A DNA stretch of 64,000 nucleotides. Origin: Clostridium aquiflavi (GTDB taxonomy: Bacteria > Bacillota > Clostridia > Clostridiales > Clostridiaceae). Each line of letters begins with the position of its first letter. Within the stretch, counting starts at the first letter, position 1. The position numbers were made by a program, and so were the translations under genes. This document shows, piece after piece, positions 50,044-58,295 of this stretch. The notes under the pieces were generated by a model that worked only from the letters and a program-made list of their open reading frames with translations, made no database searches and was not told where the DNA came from. Location: positions 1 through 64,000 of the forward strand of contig NZ_JAVJAN010000015.1 of the NCBI RefSeq assembly GCF_031344075.1, written 5' to 3'.

Positions 50044-50976
50044 ATGAATAAGAATGATAAATTTGACAGTTTAATAAAATCAGCTATGGATGATAGTGCT
50101 AATAATATTAAAGCATCAAGAGATATTTTTAATGATGCTTGGAATAAAAAAGAACAAGGAGTGACTAATATGAGTTATTTTAAAATAAAAAATATAAAAA
50201 AAGCGGCGTTGATTACTGCATGTTGTGCAGCATTTTCTATTGTTGGAGTTTTTACAGTTTCACCAGAAGTTAGAGCAGCTGCACAGGAAGTCTTTAGAAC
50301 AATATTTATAACTGATGAATCTGGTAATATTGTAGAAAGATCGGAAGATGAAAAGGTTCCAGTTGGTTTTGGTGTTGTACCAATAACAGATGAGAATAAG
50401 GAAGATATGGAAAGAAGAATTGGTTTTAAAATTAATTTACCTGAAAAAATAGGAAATTATTCATATGAAAAAATAGAAGATTATGTTATGGAACCAGGTG
50501 TAACAATAATGGCTGATGGTGTAAAATATAAGGATTCAAGTGAGGTACGTGACAAATTAGAGAAGGCAATAGATGATGAGAAAACTTTTGATGAGCTTAG
50601 TAAGGATTATAAGGTTACTATGATGCCTGGTTTAACATATGTAGATAATCAAGGACACAAATTCCGATTAACCTTATTTAAATATAATGAAAATTCTTCA
50701 AAACAACTTGAAGATGATGAAAAAGAAATAAATATTAATGATATTAAATGTAGAATATCACAAGGAAAAAATGTTAAATATAATGTGAAGAAGAATTCAG
50801 AAGGTGAAGGTGTAACTGATCTGGAAAATAAACCAATTGCCATAGATGAACGTTATGATATGGAATGGAACTATGACGGAGTAAGATATTGTTTATATAT
50901 TGGAAATGATTCTTCTCATGTTGATGCAGCAATACAATTTGCAGAAGATTATATAAAAATTTTGAAGCAATCATAG
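50044..50976 (+). CDS. Probable membrane-anchored anti-sigma factor
   Basis: 310 aa with one membrane helix (about 52-70; AALITACCAAFSIVGVFTV). The cytoplasmic N-terminus (about 1-50; DKFDSLIKSAMDDSANNIKASRDIFNDAWNKKEQ) would hold the sigma factor. The extracellular part (about 75-310) has no recognised domain; it begins SPEVRAAAQEVFRTIF, a pattern of DUF4179-like anti-sigma proteins. It lacks the His/Cys zinc motif of ZAS-type anti-sigma factors. The call rests on membrane topology and position after the ECF sigma gene. Confidence 0.78.
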   Translation: MNKNDKFDSLIKSAMDDSANNIKASRDIFNDAWNKKEQGVTNMSYFKIKNIKKAALITACCAAFSIVGVFTVSPEVRAAAQEVFRTIFITDESGNIVERSEDEKVPVGFGVVPITDENKEDMERRIGFKINLPEKIGNYSYEKIEDYVMEPGVTIMADGVKYKDSSEVRDKLEKAIDDEKTFDELSKDYKVTMMPGLTYVDNQGHKFRLTLFKYNENSSKQLEDDEKEININDIKCRISQGKNVKYNVKKNSEGEGVTDLENKPIAIDERYDMEWNYDGVRYCLYIGNDSSHVDAAIQFAEDYIKILKQS

Positions 50977-51014
50977 AATAAAATATAAATATAAAAAAGT
51001 AGAATATGATTAAT

Positions 51015-51049
51015 AAAATGAGTAGCTGAAAAAGGTACTCATTTTTTAT
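51015..51049 (+). terminator. Terminator of the sigma/anti-sigma operon
   Basis: AAAATGAGTA pairs with TACTCATTTT, then TTATT. Its loop GCTGAAAAAGG matches the hairpin before the operon. Confidence 0.85.
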
Positions 51050-51158
51050 TGTGTTGGATTCAGTAAATATTATTGCTATTAATTTACTTTCAATAAATTA
51101 TATAAATAAAATATGGTAAAATAGTAATTAATTAAAATAAAAACGGAGGCTATAGTAT

Positions 51159-52136
51159 ATGGAAAATAAAATTAAAGTTGGAGTAATTGGATATGGGAAT
51201 TTAGGAAGAGGGGTATTAAAGGCAATCAAACAAAATGACGACATAGAGTTAGAGGCTGTATTTACAAGAAGAGAAGGAGTTTCTATTGAAGATGGCTTAA
51301 ATGCTATACATATTTCAAAAATCGCAGAATATAAAGATAAAATTGATGTTATGATACTTTGCGGAGGATCAGCTACTGACTTACCGGAACAAGGACCTAA
51401 GATCGCAGAAATGTTTAATACTGTAGATAGTTTTGATACACATGCAAAGATTCCACAATATTTTGAAAGAATTGATAAGGTTGCTAAATCTGCTGGAACT
51501 TTAAGTATAATTTCAGTTGGTTGGGATCCAGGTTTATTTTCTTTAAATAGATTAATAGGTCAATCAATTTTACCAGAAGGAAAAGATTATACTTTTTGGG
51601 GTAAAGGTGTAAGTCAAGGTCACTCAGATGCTATAAGAAGAATAGATGGAGTTAAAGACGGAAAACAATATACAATTCCTAAAGAAGAAGCATTATCAAA
51701 AGTTAGAACTGGTGAAAATCCAGAATTTACAACTAGAGAAAAACATCTAAGAGTTTGTTATGTTGTATTAGAAGATGGTGCAGATAAGACAAGAGTAGAG
51801 AATGAAATTAAGACTATGCCAAATTATTTTTCAGACTATGATACGGAAGTTAACTTTATAAGTGAAGAAGAATTAAAGAAAAATCATTCAGGAATGCCAC
51901 ATGGAGGTTTTGTTATAAGAACAGGGGTTACAGGTAATGGAAATAAGGAGAAAATAGAATTTTCACTTTCATTAGAGAGTAATCCAGAGTTTACTTCAAG
52001 TGTATTAGTTGCATATGCTAGAGCAATTGTTAAGATGGCTAAAGAAGGAAAAACAGGTGCTTGCACAGTATTTGATGTTCCACCAGCATATCTTTCAGCA
52101 AAATCACCAGAAGAGTTAAGAAAAGAATTATTATAA
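51159..52136 (+). CDS. ddh: meso-Diaminopimelate dehydrogenase
   Basis: NADPH-dependent one-step conversion of tetrahydrodipicolinate to meso-DAP for lysine and cell wall. 325 aa. Rossmann motif VGVIGYGNLGRGVLKAIK (about 7-24), MILCGGSATDLPEQGPKIA (about 66-84), VDSFDTHAKIPQYF (about 89-102), ISVGWDPGLFSLNR (about 118-131), GKGVSQGHSDAIRRIDGVKDGKQYTIP (about 147-173), and MPHGGFVIRTG. These match Ddh throughout. ACGGAGGC site. Monocistronic between terminators. Confidence 0.96.
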   Translation: MENKIKVGVIGYGNLGRGVLKAIKQNDDIELEAVFTRREGVSIEDGLNAIHISKIAEYKDKIDVMILCGGSATDLPEQGPKIAEMFNTVDSFDTHAKIPQYFERIDKVAKSAGTLSIISVGWDPGLFSLNRLIGQSILPEGKDYTFWGKGVSQGHSDAIRRIDGVKDGKQYTIPKEEALSKVRTGENPEFTTREKHLRVCYVVLEDGADKTRVENEIKTMPNYFSDYDTEVNFISEEELKKNHSGMPHGGFVIRTGVTGNGNKEKIEFSLSLESNPEFTSSVLVAYARAIVKMAKEGKTGACTVFDVPPAYLSAKSPEELRKELL

Positions 52137-52218
52137 TATTTAGTATTTAAAAATTGCTAAAATGTTATATAGGCTAGCAAAGTATTATCTAGTAAATAAA
52201 AATTAAGTTATTAATTAA

Positions 52219-52267
52219 CAAAAGAGATAAATGGATTAATATATAAGCTCATTTATCTCTTTTATTT
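52219..52267 (+). terminator. Terminator after ddh
   Basis: AAAAGAGATAAATG pairs with CATTTATCTCTTTT, then ATTTATG, abutting repeat copy J. Confidence 0.9.
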
Positions 52268-52418
52268 ATGGCTATGTTTTAGCAGAGTGTTGATATATGC
52301 ATAAGCAAAGTGGGCGGAGTAATTGAACTTAGGAATTCTAAAATGAGTATAGTCCAATTACAATACCACTTCACCTATTGCATATATCAACACTGTTTTA
52401 AAACATAGTCTTATTTAT
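52262..52418 (+). repeat. Palindromic intergenic repeat (copy J) with flanking direct repeats
   Basis: The element spans about 52270-52410, GGCTATGTTTTAGCAGAG to TTTTAAAACATAGTC, and keeps the GGAGTAATTGAACTTAGGA block but not the long central stem of copy A. TTATTTAT occurs directly on both sides (52262-52269 and 52411-52418), a possible target-site duplication, although chance is possible in AT-rich DNA. Confidence 0.85.
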
Positions 52419-52483
52419 ATATAATAATCTAGATTACTAATAATATTTTATTTATTATATAAATTATTTACTAAAAAAAAATA

Positions 52484-53248
52484 TTATATTAAATTAACAT
52501 AGTATTCTTCAAGTAAATTAATTATAGATTTATCAGGTAAATCTTCAGTAATAATACCATGAAAATCAACAGCATTTGAAAAAATAAAACTGCCATTTGT
52601 TTTAAATTTCTCATTTAACATTACTAAAAATAATTCTTTAGATATGCTTATTATAGCCTTTTTAGTACATGAATCCTCTGAAATGGCAGTGCTTATACTA
52701 CCATCACTAAGGTCAATCCCAGTACAACCTAGAAATGCTTTATTACAACGATATTCTTTTATTTGCTCAATGGAATACGATCCAATGCTACCACCTACAA
52801 ATACATTATAGTCTCCACCAATAAAAATAAAATGTGTCTTTGAATTTTCAGGAATTAATGATGATATTTCAAACATATTTGTGATTAAAGTTATGGGTGT
52901 ATCATTTTTTACTATTAATTTTGCAATCATATATGAAATAGTTGATGCATCTAAAAAAATAGTATCATTTTCATTTATTTGATTAAAAGCTTTTTGAGCA
53001 ACAATTTCCTTTAAATCAATGTTTTCAACCACACGTTTACTAAAACTTTGGCAATTAACAAGTGAATGTTTTACATTTATAGCACCACCGTAAGTACGCT
53101 GTAATAGATTTTTTTTCTCTAAAGCTTGAAGGTCTTTTCTAATCATGCTTTCACTTACATTAAATTCTTTACTTAAATCTTTAACTAATACTTTCCCGTT
53201 TTTATCCAATAAATCTAAAATATATTTATAACGTTCTTCTATAAACAT
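52484..53248 (-). CDS. DeoR-family transcriptional regulator
   Basis: 254 aa. N-terminal DeoR HTH: MFIEERYKYILDLLDKNGKVLVKDLSKEFNVSESMIRKDLQALEKKNLLQRTYGGA (about 1-57). The C-terminal sugar-isomerase-like effector domain contains ENDTIFLDASTISYMIAKL and a GGD/GGS pair (IGGDYNVFVGGSIGSYSIEQI, about 145-165). DeoR proteins sense phosphorylated sugars. It is divergent from a HAD phosphatase; paired repeats in the spacer look like its operators. AAGGAGATAT site. Confidence 0.93.
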   Translation of the reverse strand: MFIEERYKYILDLLDKNGKVLVKDLSKEFNVSESMIRKDLQALEKKNLLQRTYGGAINVKHSLVNCQSFSKRVVENIDLKEIVAQKAFNQINENDTIFLDASTISYMIAKLIVKNDTPITLITNMFEISSLIPENSKTHFIFIGGDYNVFVGGSIGSYSIEQIKEYRCNKAFLGCTGIDLSDGSISTAISEDSCTKKAIISISKELFLVMLNEKFKTNGSFIFSNAVDFHGIITEDLPDKSIINLLEEYYVNLI

Positions 53249-53266
53249 TTTTATATCTCCTTAAAT

Positions 53267-53338
53267 TATCATTTATTATCATTTTAATATAAAATAACTA
53301 TAATTTCAATTGACAAATGATAATAAACGATATAAAAT
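53267..53338. promoter_or_regulatory. Paired DeoR operator candidates and HAD-gene promoter
   Basis: AAATGATAATAAACGATA on the plus strand (53315-53332) and AAATGATAATAAATGATA on the minus strand (53284-53267) differ at one base. The plus copy fills the spacer of a promoter TTGACA (53310-53315), 17 bp, TAAAAT (53333-53338) that drives the HAD gene. Confidence 0.7.
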
Positions 53339-53369
53339 CAGAATAAATAAGAAGATGGGGGATGGATTT

Positions 53370-54164
53370 ATGGAAAAGATTATATTTTTGGATATAGATG
53401 GAACATTATTAGATTGTTTTAATGGATTATTAGATATTACACCAAAAGTTAAAAAGGTAATTCGTTTCTTACAAGCTAATGAAAATTATGTTTTTATTGC
53501 TTCTGGTAGACCATATGCATTTTTGAGCCAAGCCATATTAGAGTTTGGATTTGATGGTTTTATTTTAGCAAATGGAGCTCAAGTGATAATTGATAATAAA
53601 ACGATATATAGTGATCCTATTAATAAAGAGTTTGTAAAAAATCTAATATCTAAATTTGAAAGACATAATATCCAATATATTTTAGAAGGAGAACTTTACT
53701 CATATATGAAAGAAGATTATAAAGAGTTTTATAATTTTTATGACAGTTTAGGGATTTCTAGAAGATATATAAAAAGTGATTATGATATTGAAGAAATTAA
53801 TGTTCATAAAGTAGAAATGCTATGTACTGATGATGAAGCTTCAAGATTATGTTTATCATTAGTAAAGAGTAATTCTGATTATGATTATTTTAGCAGCATA
53901 GATGAGAAATCTTTTGAACTATATTCAAAGAAAAATACTAAAGCAACTGGAATATTAAAAGCTTTAGAACACTTAGATATTCCCATTGAAAATAGCTATG
54001 CATTTGGAGATGGAAAAAATGATATAGAAATGCTATCAACAGTTGGATGTGGAATAGCAATGGGAAACGCTTGCGATGAAGTTAAGAAATATGCAAAAAA
54101 AGTTACTGATACTGTACATAATGATGGGGTAGCAATAGGAATAGAAAGATATGTGGTTTGCTAA
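53370..54164 (+). CDS. HAD-superfamily hydrolase of the Cof type (sugar-phosphatase-like)
   Basis: 264 aa from the ATG behind GGGGGATGG (53370); the frame opens 60 bp upstream inside the promoter. Motif I DIDGTLLD (about 7-14), motif II ASGRP (about 44), large C2B cap (about 80-185), motif III Lys region KKNTKATGILKALEHL (about 189-204), motif IV GDGKNDIEML (about 214-223). Cof-type proteins hydrolyse sugar phosphates or flavin phosphates. Control by the divergent DeoR protein points to a sugar phosphate. Confidence 0.9.
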   Translation: MEKIIFLDIDGTLLDCFNGLLDITPKVKKVIRFLQANENYVFIASGRPYAFLSQAILEFGFDGFILANGAQVIIDNKTIYSDPINKEFVKNLISKFERHNIQYILEGELYSYMKEDYKEFYNFYDSLGISRRYIKSDYDIEEINVHKVEMLCTDDEASRLCLSLVKSNSDYDYFSSIDEKSFELYSKKNTKATGILKALEHLDIPIENSYAFGDGKNDIEMLSTVGCGIAMGNACDEVKKYAKKVTDTVHNDGVAIGIERYVVC

Positions 54165-54293
54165 GGAATAAAAAAAGTTTAATATATTGATTTCAAATAG
54201 AATTATATATTAATTATAATGATAAATTTATTAAATAAAAATATTGATTTGGAGTTAGAAGATTAAAGATAGAAAATTAGAAGGTGTTGGGGT

Positions 54294-54332
54294 GAACCGT
54301 ATCATAAATAAATAGATACGGTTCTATTTTTA
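54294..54332 (+). terminator. Terminator between the HAD gene and the secreted protein gene
   Basis: GAACCGTATC pairs with GATACGGTTC, then TATTTTTATC. Confidence 0.88.
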
Positions 54333-54351
54333 TCATAAATTTATATATTAA

Positions 54352-54990
54352 CTATTTGAATTTTTGTGGAAATTGTTTAATTATACCGTCAGTAAGTATA
54401 TCTGCAAACATAATCATATGTTTTTCACCTTTATCATATGATTCAATATCGGATTTCCAATCTTTATTTAAGCTGGCTACAACTTGATCTGTAACAAATT
54501 GTAGATGTTTATATAGCATATCTTTTAAAACTTTGTTTGAATAGTTAGGATTAGCAGAACTTAAAAAATCGGATATTTTATCAGCATTTTCATACCAAAG
54601 TTTATTATATTTTTCTAAATCATCTTTATTTTCACTTTTAGCAGCATCAGTAACTTGCCCTGCAAGTTCTATATGCTCCCTTAGTAGTACAGAAAGTTTA
54701 TTTCCAGCAGCTTCTCCGTAATAAGGTTTAATTGAATTTCCAATGTCATCTTGATTTTTAAGAAGTCTTTCTAGTACAGTTTTTTTATCTTCAAGTGAGG
54801 ATAGATCACTTGTAATAAAGCTTTTAGTCCATGAAACATGATCTATCCAAAGAATTTGCTCTGACATTCTTAAATCACATGTAGCCTTGTTACAAGGGAT
54901 ACCTTTTTCTGACGCTTGAGATTTAACTGGTACTAAAATTAAAGTTAATAGAAATGATGATAATAATAAATTTCTTAAAATTCCTTTCAT
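54352..54990 (-). CDS. Exported helical protein of unknown function
   Basis: 212 aa. A signal peptide (MKGILRNLLLSSFLLTLILVPVKSQASE, to about 26) is followed by a soluble, mostly helical domain with DLRMSEQILWIDHVSWTKSFITSDL (about 41-65), LLKNQDDIGNSIKPYYGEAAG, LREHIELAGQVTDAAK, and HMIMFADILTDGIIKQFP near the end. The three His-bearing helices (WIDH, LREH, YKHL) suggest a four-helix bundle. A conserved family is likely, but I cannot name a function. A Fur-like box lies 190 bp upstream. Confidence 0.75.
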   Translation of the reverse strand: MKGILRNLLLSSFLLTLILVPVKSQASEKGIPCNKATCDLRMSEQILWIDHVSWTKSFITSDLSSLEDKKTVLERLLKNQDDIGNSIKPYYGEAAGNKLSVLLREHIELAGQVTDAAKSENKDDLEKYNKLWYENADKISDFLSSANPNYSNKVLKDMLYKHLQFVTDQVVASLNKDWKSDIESYDKGEKHMIMFADILTDGIIKQFPQKFK

Positions 54991-55451
54991 AGTTATATAG
55001 TCCTTTCAACAGTAAAATTTGATTTTAGTTTGTTCAAGATTATATAAATTTATACTGCTAAATATGGAGCGTGATTTGTTAAAAGTAGTAAATGAAGTAG
55101 ACAATGAATGTATGCATACGATAATATTATAAATATTGCTATTAAAATATCCAATTTATCACAATAAAAGCATCTATAATATGATAATGGTTTTCATTTA
55201 CAAGTGATAAATTATATGTTATATTATTTTTAGATTTAATTTTATCATATCAAATCTGATTCTATTAGGTTCTTATGAAAAATAGATTAACATTTTGCAG
55301 AACTACTAATTCTTTGAAAGTTGAATAAGTTTGTTAATTAATATTTTTTGTCAAACTACTTATCCAAGCTAAATTTATTGTGTTTCTAAAATTTGAGAAG
55401 AGCAATGCTCATATAACTTAACAGATGAGGAAAAATACTAAGGAGGATTTC
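54991..55451. other. Divergent intergenic region with a Fur-like box
   Basis: AT-rich, without an ORF. Its one clear signal is a Fur-like box at 55182-55196. No riboswitch motif was recognised before the chemotaxis gene. Confidence 0.4.
55182..55196 (+). promoter_or_regulatory. Fur-like box
   Basis: TGATAATGGTTTTCA matches TGATAATNATTATCA at 12 of 14 defined positions. It could control the exported protein (minus) or the chemoreceptor gene (plus). Confidence 0.55.
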
Positions 55452-57134
55452 ATGAAGATTAAAGATATGCCAATATATAAAAAACTAATAGTTTCATTTA
55501 TTGGAATAGCAATAATTTCAATAATATCAGGTTTAATTGCACTTGGTTTTCTAATAAAAACTAATAAGGATTATCAATATGCTTTGGTTAATTATGGATT
55601 TTCACAAGGTGATATTGGGAAATTAGGTATGGAGATTCAAAAATCTAGAGCGATTGTACGTGATATTATATTTTTAGAAAATAAGGATGAACTATTAGAA
55701 TCTCAAAACTTACTTGATGAATGTGAGAATAAAATAAGTGAATTATTACAAGAAATTGGAAATAAAAGTATGACAGATAAAGAAAAAGAAATATTTAATA
55801 ATCTTAAGGATTCAGTTGAAAAGTATGATACTGTTAGAACAAAAGTAGTTAATTTAGGGCTAGGTAATAAAAATCAGGAATCATTAGATTTATTTAGAAA
55901 AGAAGGTAAACCTGTTATAGCAAATATAACTACTTTAGCAGATGAACTTTTAAATAATAATATTATTGATTGTGATAAAGTTTCAAATAGATTAAGAATA
56001 TTATCATTCATTGCAATATTGGCAGTAATATCATGTATAATAATTTCTTTTGTATTAACTATAGTATTGGCAAAGCGTATTTCAAAGTTGATAAGTAATC
56101 CAATAAATGACATGGTAAATATTGCGAATGAAATATCACAAGGAAATTTAAATGTTTCAATTGAATCAACATCAAAGGATGAAATTGGAGAATTAACTGA
56201 TGCATTTTCTAAAATGGTTAAATCTTTAAAGGCTTATATTGATGATATAGAGAATGTTTTGGAGAATGTTTCAAATGGAAACTTGAACATAGAAACTGAA
56301 GTAGAGTATAAGGGAAACTTTCTTGAAATAAAAAGTTCATTATATAATATTTTGCAATCCTTAAATGAAGTATTTGGTGAAATTAGAGAGGCATCTAATC
56401 AAGTTACTGGAGGCTCAGAACAAGTTTCAACAACTGCACAAGTTTTATCAGAAGGATCTACAAATCAAGCAAGTTCAGTGGAAGAATTATCAGCATCAAT
56501 GCAAAGAATAAATGAAAAAGTAAAAAATAATGCTGAAAATGCAGATAATACTAATGAGATAACAATTAAACTACTTGAAGATGTACAAAAAAGTAATGAT
56601 GAAATGAAAAATATGTTAAGCTCAATGAATAAGATAGAAAAATCATCCAATGATATAAATAATATTATTAAGGCTATTGATGACATAGCAGCACAAACTA
56701 ATTTGCTTGCATTAAATGCTGCAATAGAAGCAGCTAGAGCAGGTGAGGCAGGAAAAGGTTTTGCTGTAGTCGCTGAAGAGGTAAGAAAGTTAGCAAATCA
56801 AAGTGCACAAGCTTCAAAACAAACAGCTATATTAATTGAAGAAGCAATAAATAACATAATTACTGGGAAAAATTTAGCAAATAATACAGCAGAAAATTTA
56901 TTAGAAGTAGTTAATAAAGTAAATAAAGTTACAGCATTAGTTTGTGATATAGCATCTTCATCAGAAGAACAAGCAGAATCAATTGCACAAGTGAATAGTG
57001 GTATTATCCAAATTTCAGATATTATTCAATCTAATTCAGCAATATCAGAAGAAAGTGCTGCTGCAAGTGAAGAATTAACAGCACAAGCAGAAACTTTGAA
57101 TACAATGATAAGAAGACTTAAATTGAGAAAATAA
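55452..57134 (+). CDS. Methyl-accepting chemotaxis protein
   Basis: 560-aa chemoreceptor from the ATG behind AAGGAGG (55452). TM1 (about 13-35; LIVSFIGIAIISIISGLIALGFL), an extracellular four-helix-bundle sensor (about 36-185), TM2 (about 186-208), a HAMP domain (about 210-265; ISNPINDMVNIANEISQGNL), and a long cytoplasmic signalling coiled coil with the highly conserved hairpin tip DDIAAQTNLLALNAAIEAARAGEAGKGFAVVAEEVRKLA (about 415-455). The ligand is unknown. It ends LKLRK without a CheR-docking pentapeptide. Confidence 0.94.
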   Translation: MKIKDMPIYKKLIVSFIGIAIISIISGLIALGFLIKTNKDYQYALVNYGFSQGDIGKLGMEIQKSRAIVRDIIFLENKDELLESQNLLDECENKISELLQEIGNKSMTDKEKEIFNNLKDSVEKYDTVRTKVVNLGLGNKNQESLDLFRKEGKPVIANITTLADELLNNNIIDCDKVSNRLRILSFIAILAVISCIIISFVLTIVLAKRISKLISNPINDMVNIANEISQGNLNVSIESTSKDEIGELTDAFSKMVKSLKAYIDDIENVLENVSNGNLNIETEVEYKGNFLEIKSSLYNILQSLNEVFGEIREASNQVTGGSEQVSTTAQVLSEGSTNQASSVEELSASMQRINEKVKNNAENADNTNEITIKLLEDVQKSNDEMKNMLSSMNKIEKSSNDINNIIKAIDDIAAQTNLLALNAAIEAARAGEAGKGFAVVAEEVRKLANQSAQASKQTAILIEEAINNIITGKNLANNTAENLLEVVNKVNKVTALVCDIASSSEEQAESIAQVNSGIIQISDIIQSNSAISEESAAASEELTAQAETLNTMIRRLKLRK

Positions 57135-57169
57135 ATTTAAAATAATAAACTTAAAATATAGAAAAAATA

Positions 57170-57203
57170 AAAGAGGCTTCTAATTGAATGAAGCCTCTTT
57201 ATT
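57170..57203 (+). terminator. Terminator after the chemoreceptor gene
   Basis: AAGAGGCTTC pairs with GAAGCCTCTTT, then ATTG. Confidence 0.88.
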
Positions 57204-57367
57204 GATTGAAACATTATAATTAATAAAAACCATTAATATTAATTTGTTTTGAAAAAATATTAATAAATTTAATGAGAGTAAAATTATGGTGTATAATAAT
57301 AACATAATTACCATTTAATAAAAGTATATGGTCAAAATATATATGGTTTAATATATGGAGGAGAAAT

Positions 57368-58123
57368 ATGAATATTTTAATTACTAACGATGATGGTATA
57401 GGTGCTAGAGGAATAAAAACTTTGGCAGAAAAGATGTTAGAAAAGCATAATGTAATAGTTGTTGCACCAAGAGAACAAAAAAGTGCATCAAGCCATTCTA
57501 TATCTATTAATATACCAATTAAAATTAGAGAAGAAAAGATTGAAGGCTTAGATTGTAAGGCTTATAGTATTGTTGGAACACCAGCAGATTGTACTCAAGC
57601 TGGAATATCATTATTAGCTAAAGATATTGATCTTGTTATTTCAGGTATAAATAGAGGCTTTAATAGTGGAATTGATATTCTATATTCAGGTACTGTTTCA
57701 GCTGCAATAGAAGGAGCAATTTATGATGTACCATCCATTGCTATATCTATGGATGTAGATTGGAATAGAGATGATGAGGACTACAGTAAAGCTGCTAATT
57801 GGGTAAGTAAAGTAGTTAATTTAGCGGAGAAAAAATATTTAAAAAAGAATGTAGTATTAAATGTTAATGTTCCTAATATTAATGAAGAGGATATTAAAGG
57901 ATTAAAAGTATGTAAGATTGGAAAATCTACATACAAAACAGAATATGTTCTTTTACAAGAAGATGATGATAGAGTTTATGAAACTAGAGGTGTTAGAAAT
58001 GAAATAGAAAAAGATGAAAGTGATTTATACTTTTTATCTCAAGGCTATGTTACATTAACACCATTACATTTCGATTTTACAAATTTTAAGGAACTAAATG
58101 AAGTTAAAAAAATTTTTGAATAA
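57368..58123 (+). CDS. surE: 5'/3'-nucleotidase SurE
   Basis: Metal-dependent nucleoside-monophosphate phosphatase. 251 aa. MNILITNDDGIGARGIKTLAE (1-21) with the DD metal pair, VVAPREQKSASSHSIS (about 33-48), VGTPADCTQAGI (about 70-81), SGINRGFNSGIDILYSGTVSAAIEGA (about 92-117), and LTPLHFD at the end. The GGAGGAGAAAT site precedes the ATG. Monocistronic; repeat copy K follows 16 bp after the stop. Confidence 0.96.
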   Translation: MNILITNDDGIGARGIKTLAEKMLEKHNVIVVAPREQKSASSHSISINIPIKIREEKIEGLDCKAYSIVGTPADCTQAGISLLAKDIDLVISGINRGFNSGIDILYSGTVSAAIEGAIYDVPSIAISMDVDWNRDDEDYSKAANWVSKVVNLAEKKYLKKNVVLNVNVPNINEEDIKGLKVCKIGKSTYKTEYVLLQEDDDRVYETRGVRNEIEKDESDLYFLSQGYVTLTPLHFDFTNFKELNEVKKIFE

Positions 58124-58139
58124 ATTTAAGGACTTTTTA

Positions 58140-58228
58140 GGCTCTGCTTTAGTAGCGTGTTGATATATGCATAAGCAAAGTGGAACAAGTAATTATTGCA
58201 TATATTAACACATATTTAAAACAGAGCC
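58140..58228 (+). repeat. Palindromic intergenic repeat (copy K)
   Basis: GGCTCTGCTTTAGTAGCGTG to ACATATTTAAAACAGAGCC, 89 bp; both ends intact, centre reduced to TGGAACAAGTAATTA. Confidence 0.85.
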
Positions 58229-58244
58229 TATATTAAAGTGCAAT

Positions 58245-58277
58245 TTTTTTATTCTTTAGGAATTTATATTATTAAAA
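58245..58277 (+). repeat. Copy of the second short repeat family
   Basis: These 33 bp are identical to 33416-33448. Both copies lie within about 25 bp of a member or fragment of the palindromic repeat family. Confidence 0.65.
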
Positions 58278-58295
58278 TAATTTATGAAATAAAAT

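Noticed and set aside
1..58228. Repeated palindromes as a CRISPR array
   Set aside because: The copies are dispersed over 58 kb, differ in length and are not separated by uniform spacers; no cas genes are present.
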